Source: Sphingopyxis sp. JAI108 (GTDB lineage Bacteria; Pseudomonadota; Alphaproteobacteria; Sphingomonadales; Sphingomonadaceae). From it: 64,000 nucleotides of DNA. Every line of letters begins with the position of its first letter. The first letter of the stretch is position 1. The translations under genes were made by a program, and so were the position numbers. The stretch spans positions 806,001 through 870,000 of the forward strand of contig NZ_JACCCJ010000001.1 in assembly GCF_013410105.1 (NCBI RefSeq), given 5' to 3'. The notes below the pieces were generated by a model. It was not told the origin of the DNA and did no database searches. It saw nothing but the letters and a program-made list of their open reading frames with translations. This document shows positions 53,936 to 62,337 of this stretch, one piece after another.

Positions 53936-54730
53936 TTGTTCCGCAAATCTTTGATGCTGGCGCTCGCCGCCGCAACCTTGGCCGTGAGCGTCAGCCCCGC
54001 CGAGGCCGCCCGGGTGACGCCGATGACGGTCGAAATGACCCCGGCGGGTCGCGGTTCGACCGCGCGCATCGAGGTCACGAACTCCGAAGACCGCACGCTG
54101 CCGGTCGAGCTGCGGATGTTCCGCGGCGACGTGAACGAGGCGGGCGAATTGACGCTCACCCCGGCCGACGAGAAATTCGTCGTCTTTCCGCCGCAGGTTG
54201 TGATCGGGCCGAACGCGCAGCAGGTTTTCCGTATCCAGTATCTGCCGAGCGAACCACTCGCCAAATCCGAAATCTATTATGCCGCGGTCAGCCAGATCCC
54301 GGTCGAACTCGATTCGACGGTTTCGCGGATCCAGGTCGTGATGCGCTTCAACGTGCTCGTCAACGTCGTGCCCGAAGGCACCAAGCCCGAGCCCGTCGTC
54401 ACCTCGGCCAAGGCGCTCGTCCGCGAAACGGTGGTCCCGCCCGACGAGCGGCTGCCGGTCGAGGAACAGAAGCCGAAGACCGTCACCGAACGCGGGATCG
54501 AGGTGCGCATCGAAAATCGCGGCACGCGTTACTTCGCAGCCGGGCGCACCGGGTGGACGATCAACGCGACGCGCGAGGACGGCACGCCCTTTTCCGAATC
54601 GCGCACGCCGAGCCGGATGAGCGATGCGGTCGGCTTTGGCCTGGTGCCGCCCGGTGGGGCGCGCATCTTCTTCGTTCCGGTCGACGAACCGCTGCGCGAG
54701 GAGGGCGTCAGCGTCACGCTCGAGGACTAG
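53936..54730 (+). CDS. Periplasmic fimbrial chaperone (PapD-like)
   Basis: 264 residues from the TTG at 53936, with a signal peptide (cleavage near SVSPAEA). The first Ig-like domain has VTPMTVEMTPAGRGSTARIEVTNS and the family signature FVVFPPQVVIGPNAQQVFRIQY in two parts (Pro-rich loop then G1 strand). The second domain is shorter and longer-tailed than in PapD. It should hold subunits by donor-strand complementation. Other TTG codons at 53930 and 53903 are in frame; GGGGGGG precedes both nearer ones. Confidence 0.85.
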   Translation: MFRKSLMLALAAATLAVSVSPAEAARVTPMTVEMTPAGRGSTARIEVTNSEDRTLPVELRMFRGDVNEAGELTLTPADEKFVVFPPQVVIGPNAQQVFRIQYLPSEPLAKSEIYYAAVSQIPVELDSTVSRIQVVMRFNVLVNVVPEGTKPEPVVTSAKALVRETVVPPDERLPVEEQKPKTVTERGIEVRIENRGTRYFAAGRTGWTINATREDGTPFSESRTPSRMSDAVGFGLVPPGGARIFFVPVDEPLREEGVSVTLED

Positions 54731-54767
54731 TCGGGGGCGACGCGGGGCAGGTTCAGGGGGGCTTCAA

Positions 54768-57221
54768 TTGATACGCTATTGTTCACGCATCACATTGGCG
54801 TTGGTGGCGCTTCAGTCGCCCTATGCCTATGCTGCGATGCAGGATCAGGGGCCGCCTCCGCCTCCCGCAGCCGCGGCGCAGCGCTGGACGCAGCTGCAGC
54901 TGCCGCTCGTTCGCAACGGGCAGCTGAGCGGCGATATCTTCGCCGAAGTGACCTCCGACGGCCGGATACGCTTCGAGCGCGCGTCGCTGCTCGAACGACT
55001 CGCGCCTTATCTCACGCCCTCCGGAGCCGAAACGCTGAGCGCATCGTTCACCGGATCGGCCTTTCTGACCCCCGAAGAGCTGGAAGCCGCGGGGATCATC
55101 CTCCGATATAACCCGTCGCTGCTCGAAGTCGCGGTCGAACGGATCGACGCCAATCTCGCTGCGGTGCAGACGCTGGGCCCGGTGATTACCGAGAGCCGTG
55201 TGCCGGTGACGCAGCAGCCCGAGGATTTCAGCGCCTATCTGAACGTCGTCGGCGATTTTCGCCTCGAAGATTTCGAGACGTTCGAGGATCCGGGCGTCCT
55301 GGTATTCGGCGCCGCGCGCTTCAAGGGCGTCGTGGTCGAATTCGACGGCGGATATGACAAGGCGATCACGGGCGGGCAGGGCGGTTTCTATCGCCGCTCG
55401 GCGCGCGCGGTCTATGACGAGATCGACAAGCTGCGCCGCTGGAGCGCGGGCGACCTGCAATTGTCGGGTATTCCCGTGATGTCGGGCGCGCTGCTCGGCG
55501 GCGTCGCCGTCGAAAAGGGCCGGCGGGTGTTTTCGGGCATCGGTCCCGTCGCGCAATTGGGCAGCCAGCAGATATTGCTCGATCGCGACGCGACGGTCGA
55601 AGTGATCATCGACGGCCAGCAGGTCCAGACCTTGCAACTGGCGGCGGGCCCCTATGACCTGTCGCAACTGACCTCCCAATATGGCGGCCGCAACGCGCAG
55701 TTGTTCGTCACCGATGTGACTGGCCGGCGGCAGCTCGCCTCGTTCGATCCCTTTTTCGATCCGGTCGACCTGGGATCGGGCGAAGAGGAATATAGCGCGG
55801 GCATCGGCTTTGTCGCGAAGGCGTTCGAAGCCTCACCCAAATATGGCGGTTTGCCAGCCTTTTCGGGCTATTATCGCCGCGGCATGAGCAACCGCCTGTT
55901 GCTCGGCGGCGCGCTGCAATTGTCGGAGGACATCCAGGTCGCGGGTGCCGAAGTCGTCGTGTCACCGCGGAATATTCCGGGCCGCATCGAATTTTCCGGT
56001 GCCATCAGCACGGGCGATGATTTCGGCTATTCGCTGCGCGGCGCGTACAGCCTTCAGGTCGGCAGGGGGACGCAGGGGCGGCAATTGTCGGTCAGCGCCG
56101 ATTATCGCAGCGACCGCTTTCAGACTCTGACCGACGCGATCGCCGGCGACCGGTTCGAAACGCTGAACGTGACCGCAAATTATTCACAAAGCCTCAGCGA
56201 ACGGACCACGCTGGTCACGGGTGCGAACTGGTTTCACCGGCCGGGGTTCAACAGCACCCATAGCGTCTATGCCGACGTCATCCATCGCACGCAAAGGTTC
56301 CGCATCACGGCGGGCGTCGAATATGGCAAGGGGCTGAACGAGAACCGCTTCGGCGTCCGGCTGGGCATCACGGTGCCGCTGGGCGGCCGCACGCGCGCCG
56401 AGGCCAATTACAACAGCCGCCGCGAAACCGCGCGCGCCTTTGTGACGCGCAGCTATGAGGATCGGGTCGGATCCTTCGGTTACGACCTCGGCGTCCGCCG
56501 GTCGCGGAACGACGCCTCGATCGATGCGATCGCCAATTATGTCGGCAATCGTTTCTATGCGCGCGGCTCGGTGACGACGGGTGGTTCCGGCTTTGGCGAC
56601 ATCGACGAGCGCCAGCAGGCGCGCCTCCAGCTCGGCTCGTCGATCGCCATCGCCGGCGGCGACGTGGCGATCGGGCGCCCGATCAACGACAGTTTCGTTA
56701 TCGCCAAACCGCACGAAACCGCGGAACCGGGCCAGGTCGTGCTCGGCCGGTCGATCCAGGACAAGCGGTTCGACGCGCTCAGCGGAACGCTCGGCCCCGC
56801 GCTGGGTTCGCGCCTGCAATCCTATACGAGGCAGAATGTGACCTATGATCTGATCAACGGCCCTGCCGGCTACGACATCGGCAGCGGTATCGACACCGTC
56901 GAGCCCCCGTATCGCAGCGGCTATAATATCACCGTGGGCAGCGACGCCAATGTGACCGCCTATGGCGTGCTCAGCATCGACGGGACGCCGGCGTCGCTGG
57001 TCGCGGGGTCGATTTCGTCGACCGACGATGAGGATTTTGCGAGCCAGCCTTTCTTTACCAATTCGGTGGGCCGATTTGCTATCATGGGCTTGCGGCCGGG
57101 CAAGACCTATCAGGTGCGGTTGACCGAGCCCGCGGGCAGCTATGTGATCGAGGTACCAGCCGACTCGCAGCCGCTGTACCAGCTTGGCGACATCGCGATC
57201 ACGTCGGCGGCGGCGAAATGA
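54768..57221 (+). CDS. Fimbrial outer membrane usher
   Basis: 817 residues. A signal peptide (LALVALQSPYAYA) precedes an N-terminal domain and a Pro-rich segment. The plug region GPYDLSQLTSQYGGRNAQ resembles usher sequences, and a large beta barrel follows with many aromatic strands (YSLRGAYSLQVG, FRITAGVEYGKG). The C-terminal carboxypeptidase-like domain ends RFAIMGLRPGKTYQVRL. It is shorter and divergent from E. coli ushers, as in SCPU-type systems. The TTG at 54768 has AGGGGGG upstream. It overlaps the next gene by four bases. Confidence 0.87.
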   Translation: MIRYCSRITLALVALQSPYAYAAMQDQGPPPPPAAAAQRWTQLQLPLVRNGQLSGDIFAEVTSDGRIRFERASLLERLAPYLTPSGAETLSASFTGSAFLTPEELEAAGIILRYNPSLLEVAVERIDANLAAVQTLGPVITESRVPVTQQPEDFSAYLNVVGDFRLEDFETFEDPGVLVFGAARFKGVVVEFDGGYDKAITGGQGGFYRRSARAVYDEIDKLRRWSAGDLQLSGIPVMSGALLGGVAVEKGRRVFSGIGPVAQLGSQQILLDRDATVEVIIDGQQVQTLQLAAGPYDLSQLTSQYGGRNAQLFVTDVTGRRQLASFDPFFDPVDLGSGEEEYSAGIGFVAKAFEASPKYGGLPAFSGYYRRGMSNRLLLGGALQLSEDIQVAGAEVVVSPRNIPGRIEFSGAISTGDDFGYSLRGAYSLQVGRGTQGRQLSVSADYRSDRFQTLTDAIAGDRFETLNVTANYSQSLSERTTLVTGANWFHRPGFNSTHSVYADVIHRTQRFRITAGVEYGKGLNENRFGVRLGITVPLGGRTRAEANYNSRRETARAFVTRSYEDRVGSFGYDLGVRRSRNDASIDAIANYVGNRFYARGSVTTGGSGFGDIDERQQARLQLGSSIAIAGGDVAIGRPINDSFVIAKPHETAEPGQVVLGRSIQDKRFDALSGTLGPALGSRLQSYTRQNVTYDLINGPAGYDIGSGIDTVEPPYRSGYNITVGSDANVTAYGVLSIDGTPASLVAGSISSTDDEDFASQPFFTNSVGRFAIMGLRPGKTYQVRLTEPAGSYVIEVPADSQPLYQLGDIAITSAAAK

Positions 57222-58120
57222 CAGGAGTGGGATGGATGCGCGCATATATGGGAACGCCGGTCGCGCTGGCGCTGGCGAGTTTTGCCACCGCCGCGCACGC
57301 GGAGTGCGTGCCGAGCTTCGTCGCGGGTGGCAATTCGGTGGCGCTCACGCCCGCGGGCAGCTTCGAGGATGGCCAGTTGAACGAGCGCTTCCTCGTCCGA
57401 TTGCGCAACGACGGCGACACGATATGCGAGCTGCGGCTTGCAGTGGGCCGCGATATCGCCGCGTCGGATCCGAGTTTCCCGAAGTTCGAACTGTTCGGGC
57501 CGAATGGCGCCGTCGCGATCGGCGATGCGGACGGGGCACGATCGAGCGCCCGGTCGGCGGTCGACATCGTCATCCCGACGGGGGGTGAGACGTCGATCCC
57601 TTATGATGTTCGCATGAAGCTGGGCTGGGGCTTTGAATCGGGAAGCTATGGCCAAGCGCTCGAATTCTTCCTGCTTCCGCGAAGCGGGCAGGCCGAGCTC
57701 GGCGTCCAGCGTACCCAGCTCAGCCTCAACATCCCGGCGGTGGCGCGTATCCGTTTCGCCGGCGCGGGCAACGCGCGCGGATCGGCGAGCGTCGAGATGG
57801 GGACCTTGTCGCCGAACGCGCCGTCGACGTCGCCGCCCTTTGCCATCCGCGTGCTCAGCACCGCTGGATATCAGATGGATCTACAGTCGGAGAATCTGGG
57901 CGCGCTGCGCCGGATCGACGGGCCCGAGGTCATTCCTTATCGCATGACGGTGTCGGGGCGCGCGATGAATCTGCGGAGCGGCGGCGATCGCATCCAGGTG
58001 GCGCGTCACACCGGCTCGACGGGCAATGTCCATCCGGTCTCGGTCGTCGTCGACCCGGATCCGACATTCCATGCGGGCAATTATCGCGACCGGATCACAG
58101 TCACCGTCACGCCGATGTAA
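57218..58120 (+). CDS. SCPU-domain protein, probable fibre tip subunit
   Basis: 300 residues. The signal peptide ends near ATAAHA. Two beta-rich halves are visible: the first (about 25-160) is without family signature, and the second ends HAGNYRDRITVTVTPM, like the SCPU C-terminus of the pilins. A two-domain subunit with only one polymerisation domain suits a tip adhesin. The ATG at 57218 overlaps the usher stop (ATGA), indicating coupling. ATG 57236 is an alternative start. Ligand unknown. Confidence 0.75.
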   Translation: MTGVGWMRAYMGTPVALALASFATAAHAECVPSFVAGGNSVALTPAGSFEDGQLNERFLVRLRNDGDTICELRLAVGRDIAASDPSFPKFELFGPNGAVAIGDADGARSSARSAVDIVIPTGGETSIPYDVRMKLGWGFESGSYGQALEFFLLPRSGQAELGVQRTQLSLNIPAVARIRFAGAGNARGSASVEMGTLSPNAPSTSPPFAIRVLSTAGYQMDLQSENLGALRRIDGPEVIPYRMTVSGRAMNLRSGGDRIQVARHTGSTGNVHPVSVVVDPDPTFHAGNYRDRITVTVTPM

Positions 58121-58125
58121 GGGTT

Positions 58126-58139
58126 GCCGCCGCGGCGGC
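58126..58139. terminator. Palindrome between convergent subunit genes
   Basis: GCCGCCGCGGCGGC is a perfect 14-bp palindrome centred in the 22-bp gap between the tip subunit gene and the oppositely oriented pilin-like gene. A bidirectional terminator role is plausible but no T-run is present. Confidence 0.35.
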
Positions 58140-58142
58140 GCG

Positions 58143-58562
58143 TCAGATCGTGGTGATCGTCAGGTTGATCGCCAGCGGCGTCGAAAGGCCGCTATACTGG
58201 ACGCTGATCGGCCGCAGACCATATTTGGCGCCGGTGCGGTTGGCGACCTGGCTCCAGCCATCCTCGCGAAGATAGGTCAATTCGCCGGCATAGTTGAACG
58301 CGACCGCCTCATTCTGTTCGAGCGGGCGGTGCGACGCGACGACCTGAAAGCCCTCCTGCGTGTTGCAGCTTTCGAAGACCGTGCCGCTGGCGAAGCCGTT
58401 GCCCTGCGACGTCAGCACCGTCGAGGCGTTGATCTCGCAATATTCGGGAACGGTGACGCGCACGTCGAACGACGCCTTGCCCGCTTCGGCGGCCATGGCG
58501 CCGCTGCTGGTGAAGGCGACCGAAACACATGCGATCGCGCTGTAAAGCCGAACCTTCTTCAT
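58143..58562 (-). CDS. SCPU-like pilin on the opposite strand
   Basis: 139 residues with a signal peptide (near SSGAMA). The mature part starts ASFDVRVTVPEYCEINAS, with a second Cys in FESCNTQEGF, and ends LAINLTITTI. This is the same two-Cys, beta-rich plan and tail as the fibre subunits, but shorter and clearly divergent. It has its own promoter region and converges on the operon. It may be a minor, alternative or phase-specific subunit. Confidence 0.75.
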   Translation of the reverse strand: MKKVRLYSAIACVSVAFTSSGAMAAEAGKASFDVRVTVPEYCEINASTVLTSQGNGFASGTVFESCNTQEGFQVVASHRPLEQNEAVAFNYAGELTYLREDGWSQVANRTGAKYGLRPISVQYSGLSTPLAINLTITTI

Positions 58563-58665
58563 CGTCTTTCACCCTCTTCTGCTGAGAGTGCCCTACGCGA
58601 TGCGAGTTAAGGAATGTTTGATGGCTTGCCGGAAAATGGCTTCAATTTCCGCCAGTTTTTTCGCT

Positions 58666-59325
58666 CTAGATCTCGATGGTGAACCTGATCTTGTCGGGAT
58701 CGACGCCCGCCGCCTTGGCGATTTGCGCCTTGGCCTTGGCGACCAGCTCGTTCAGATTTTCTGCCTCGTCGAACCCTAGAAGTTCGGAAATTTCGACCCC
58801 GAGCGCCTCCGACAGGGCCTCGATCCGGCCGGCCTTGGGGCGCGCCTTGTCGAGCTCCCACGCCGAGATCGACGGTTCGCTGACTCCCAGCCGGACCGCG
58901 AGCTGTCCCTGGGTCAATTCCTTCGCCGTGCGCAGCCGTTGCAGGCGGACGCCGAAGCTTTCCGTGGTGGCGGCGGGCAGGTCTTCAGGGGGATGGGCAT
59001 CCGGCCCCACCACGCTCCGCAGCTGCGCGGCGCTGAGCGTCGCGGACGAGATCGGCATTTCGAACTGGCACCCGGCAAGGCGGCCGCTCGTCCAGATGAC
59101 CTTGGTCGCCGTCTTGCCGCTGTGCGGCAGGTTGACCTCGATCACCTCGCCGATTTCCAGCGCCGCGGCGCTTTCGACAAGCATGCCGGTCGCCGAAATA
59201 TTGTGGACCAGCGCCTCGATCTCGGCGCCCGTCGCCTTCGATCCGTGCAGCGGCAGCCGCAGCTGCCGCCGCGACGCGCGGCCCTTGCCCGCCGTTCGCG
59301 GAACTTCGTTCAGATATACAGTCAT
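58666..59325 (-). CDS. PilZ-XRE fusion regulator
   Basis: 219 residues. An N-terminal PilZ domain (about 15-105) keeps both c-di-GMP motifs: R16xxxR20 in RASRR and N42xSxxG47 in HNISATGM. A C-terminal HTH_3 domain (about 124-184) reads LRTAKELTQGQLAVRLGVSE then PSISAWELDKARP. A further helical tail (LNELVAKAKAQIAKAAGVDPD) may dimerise. It is therefore a candidate c-di-GMP-responsive DNA-binding protein. The start is uncertain among ATG 59355, 59343, 59331 and 59325. It diverges from the GGDEF-EAL gene. Confidence 0.85.
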   Translation of the reverse strand: MTVYLNEVPRTAGKGRASRRQLRLPLHGSKATGAEIEALVHNISATGMLVESAAALEIGEVIEVNLPHSGKTATKVIWTSGRLAGCQFEMPISSATLSAAQLRSVVGPDAHPPEDLPAATTESFGVRLQRLRTAKELTQGQLAVRLGVSEPSISAWELDKARPKAGRIEALSEALGVEISELLGFDEAENLNELVAKAKAQIAKAAGVDPDKIRFTIEI

Positions 59326-59550
59326 TGCCATGCGCGCACCCATCGCGAGGCCCATATTAACATTTGGCTTCTTGGGAAGGTTAATGAGGCAGGATGAGTG
59401 AAAGTCACGAGGGTGGCGATGCGCCCGCGCGGAGTGATCCCGCTCCCGATGTTTCGTATTGGAGCAAGTCCTTGGATATTTACACTATCGCAATCTGTTG
59501 CCGCGCATAGCGGCCGGACAAGTGGCGGGATCAGATAAAGAGTTTGTTGG

Positions 59551-61740
59551 ATGGATGTGCCATCGCGGATGGAATCCGGCGACCGGGGACAGGAAGATAT
59601 CGACGAAGCCCATCGCGGCTTTTTCGGGATGCTCGGCTCCCGCATCGGCAAACAGCGCGGCGATGCCGCGGCGAACCTGCACACCCATGACGCGCTGCTG
59701 CTGCTCCGGAACTACGAGGAAAGCGGTCAGGGTTGGTTCTGGTCGACCGACGCGAAGGGACGCCTGACCTATATTACCGATTCGGTGGCGCGGTTGATGG
59801 GCCGGACGACCGGCGAACTGCTCGGCACCGCCTTCACCGAGCTGTTCCTGCCCGTCGACAGCCAGGGCGAGCGTCAGCGCACCTTGCCCTTCCTGCTGAC
59901 CAAGCAGTCGAAATTTCACGAGCTGCCGCTGCGCAGCGCGTTCGAGGGTGACGACCGCTGGTGGGCGATTTCAGGTCGGCCGCAGTTCGACGGTTCGGGC
60001 AAATTCACCGGTTACCGGGGGAATGGCACCGATATCACCGAGCAACGCCGCTCGGCCGAGGACGCGTCGCGGCTGGCGCTCTATGATTCGCTCACCGGGC
60101 TCGCCAACCGCTTCAACATTTCGAAAAAGCTCGACGCGACGCTCGCCGCGTTCGCGCAGCAGCAACGCTCGTGCGCGATCATGCTGCTCGACCTCGACCG
60201 GTTCAAGCAGGTCAACGACACGCTCGGCCATCCGGCGGGCGATGCCTTGCTGAAACAGGTTGCCGAACGGCTGCTCAAGATCGTCGGCGACCGCGAAATG
60301 GTCAGCCGCCTCGGCGGCGACGAATTTCAGATCATCCTGCCCGATATCGAGGATCGCGGCAAATTGGGCGACATGGCGACCGACATTATCGCCAGCCTGT
60401 CGCAGCCCTATTCGGTCGAGGGCAGCCGCTGCATCATCGGGGCGTCGGTCGGCGTCGCCATCGCCCCCTTCGACGGCGAGAGCAGCGACGACCTTGTCCG
60501 CAACGCCGATCTGGCGCTCTATGCGGCAAAGGGCAACGGTCGCGGCCGCTTCAGCTTTTATTCGAGCGATTTGCACCAGGCGGCCGAACACCGCCGGATG
60601 CTTGAAGAGGATCTGCGCGACGCGTTGTCGCGCGGTGAAATCACGCTTTGCTATCAACCGGTCGTCAATTCCAAATCGAACATGGTGACGGGCGTGGAGG
60701 CGCTGATCCGCTGGACCCACCGCGAGCGCGGTGTGATTTCGCCGGCAGTGTTCATCCCGATCGCCGAAGAAGCCAATCTGATCTGGAAGCTCGGCCAATG
60801 GGTGCTTCGCAAGGCGTGCGAGGACGCCGCGGGCTGGCCGGGCGACATGCGTGTCGCGGTCAACGTCTCGCCGATCCAGTTCGCCAACCCTGACCTGCCG
60901 AAGGTCGTCGCGCAGGCGCTCGACGTGACGGGCCTCGCCCCCGACCGGCTGGAACTGGAAATCACCGAAAGCGTGTTCCTGGGCGACACGGCCGAAACGA
61001 ACCAGATGTTCAAGGCGCTGAAGGACCTCGGGGTTCGCCTGGCGCTCGACGATTTCGGCACCGGCTATTCGTCGCTCGGCTATCTGCAATCGGCGCCGTT
61101 CGACAAGATCAAGATCGACCAGAGCTTCGTTCGCGACGCGACGATACCGGGGTCGCGCAACGCCGCGATCATCGCCGCGATCGTCGCGCTCGCCGAGGCG
61201 CTGGAGATGGAAACGACCGCCGAGGGCATCGAATCGCTCGACCAGCTCGAGCTGATCCGCAAGCTCAACGTCAGCCACGTCCAGGGCTATATCTACAGCA
61301 AGCCGGTGCCGCAGGCCGACCTGATCGAACATGCCGAGAGGGGATCGTGGACGATCAAGCCCACGGGGCCGGCGCGCCAGCGCAACGACCGTTTTTCGAT
61401 GTTCCGCAAGGTCGGCGCGATCCACGACAATCATCGCTATAACGTCGTCATCCGCAACCTGTCGACGACGGGCGCCTTTATCGAGGGGATCCTGGACGTG
61501 CCCGTGGGCACGCGCTTCGTGATCGATTTCGGGGAAGGGCAGCTCGTCACCGCGACGGTCCGCCGCTCGGCGAAGCACCAGCAGGGCGTCGAATTCGAAC
61601 AGACGATGGTCAGCGACGGCAATGGCGGGCTGTGCACGCGCCACCGCGTCTCCCCCTATCTGATCGCGGCGGCGGCGCAGCAGACGAGCGCGCTCGCGCT
61701 GCCGACCTTCACGACGACGAACGACTGGAAAGAGGCGTGA
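59551..61740 (+). CDS. PAS-GGDEF-EAL-PilZ c-di-GMP turnover protein
   Basis: 729 residues. A PAS domain (about 55-165) ends GNGTDITEQRR. The GGDEF site GGDEF is intact at 255-259, with no RxxD inhibitory site before it. The EAL motif is at 383-385 with NVSPIQF, EITESVF, LDDFGTGYSSLGYL (Asp500/501) and AEGIES, so phosphodiesterase activity is expected. A C-terminal PilZ-like region (about 610-700) has NLSTTG but a degenerate Arg motif. No membrane segment is seen, so it is cytoplasmic. Net activity cannot be predicted. Confidence 0.92.
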   Translation: MDVPSRMESGDRGQEDIDEAHRGFFGMLGSRIGKQRGDAAANLHTHDALLLLRNYEESGQGWFWSTDAKGRLTYITDSVARLMGRTTGELLGTAFTELFLPVDSQGERQRTLPFLLTKQSKFHELPLRSAFEGDDRWWAISGRPQFDGSGKFTGYRGNGTDITEQRRSAEDASRLALYDSLTGLANRFNISKKLDATLAAFAQQQRSCAIMLLDLDRFKQVNDTLGHPAGDALLKQVAERLLKIVGDREMVSRLGGDEFQIILPDIEDRGKLGDMATDIIASLSQPYSVEGSRCIIGASVGVAIAPFDGESSDDLVRNADLALYAAKGNGRGRFSFYSSDLHQAAEHRRMLEEDLRDALSRGEITLCYQPVVNSKSNMVTGVEALIRWTHRERGVISPAVFIPIAEEANLIWKLGQWVLRKACEDAAGWPGDMRVAVNVSPIQFANPDLPKVVAQALDVTGLAPDRLELEITESVFLGDTAETNQMFKALKDLGVRLALDDFGTGYSSLGYLQSAPFDKIKIDQSFVRDATIPGSRNAAIIAAIVALAEALEMETTAEGIESLDQLELIRKLNVSHVQGYIYSKPVPQADLIEHAERGSWTIKPTGPARQRNDRFSMFRKVGAIHDNHRYNVVIRNLSTTGAFIEGILDVPVGTRFVIDFGEGQLVTATVRRSAKHQQGVEFEQTMVSDGNGGLCTRHRVSPYLIAAAAQQTSALALPTFTTTNDWKEA

Positions 61741-61744
61741 CGCC

Positions 61745-61769
61745 GGAACCCGCCTCGCGCTGACCCGTT
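61745..61769 (+). promoter_or_regulatory. EcfG-type general stress promoter of the hemerythrin gene
   Basis: GGAAC at 61745-61749 and CGTT at 61766-61769 are separated by 16 bp, matching the EcfG (sigma-EcfG) consensus of alphaproteobacteria exactly. The -10 end is 33 bp before the hemerythrin start, leaving a short leader. Confidence 0.75.
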
Positions 61770-61802
61770 CTGTCTCCGAACCGCCAACCGACGGAGACCG
61801 AC

Positions 61803-62291
61803 ATGACCGAAACCAAAATCTTCGCGCGCCTGAAGGCCGACCACGACCGCCACCGCGAGCTTCTCGACCGGATCGACGCGACGCACGGAGACAGCGACGA
61901 CCGCCGCACGCTGTTCGAAAGCTTTCGCGTCGAGGTGACCGCGCATGCGGCGTCCGAGGAAATGTCGCTCTATGCGACGATGCTCGCCGACCCCGACCTG
62001 CGCGATGAAGCGCAGCATAGCGTCGCCGAGCACAAGGAAATCGAGGATTTCCTGACCGAATTATACGAGATGGACTTTTCGTCGACCGGCTGGCTGACGC
62101 GCTTCCGCACGATGAAGGACCGCTATCTCCACCATATCGACGAGGAGGAGGAAGAGATGTTCCCCGCCGCCGAAAAGGAGCTTTCGGATGCGCGCAAGAA
62201 GGAACTGATCAAGATCTTCGAAAAGGAAAAGCCGAAGGAAAAGGCCAAGGCGGCCGAAGAAGAGCCGTCGAGCGAAGAGGCGCGCGACTAG
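61803..62291 (+). CDS. Hemerythrin HHE domain protein
   Basis: 162 residues. His14 and His17 (DHDRH), His in AHAASEEMS, His in AEHKEIEDF, and HHIDEEEEEMFP with further ligands give the diiron four-helix HHE pattern. The C-terminal 35 residues are a Lys/Glu-rich tail (EKEKPKEKAKAAEEE). Such proteins bind oxygen or nitric oxide or protect iron centres. The upstream EcfG promoter indicates general stress control. It does not contact the c-di-GMP gene operon directly. Confidence 0.9.
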   Translation: MTETKIFARLKADHDRHRELLDRIDATHGDSDDRRTLFESFRVEVTAHAASEEMSLYATMLADPDLRDEAQHSVAEHKEIEDFLTELYEMDFSSTGWLTRFRTMKDRYLHHIDEEEEEMFPAAEKELSDARKKELIKIFEKEKPKEKAKAAEEEPSSEEARD

Positions 62292-62337
62292 CCGCGGCGC
62301 TCGACTTTTGGCGCGGCGCTCGCCATAGGCGCGCGCC

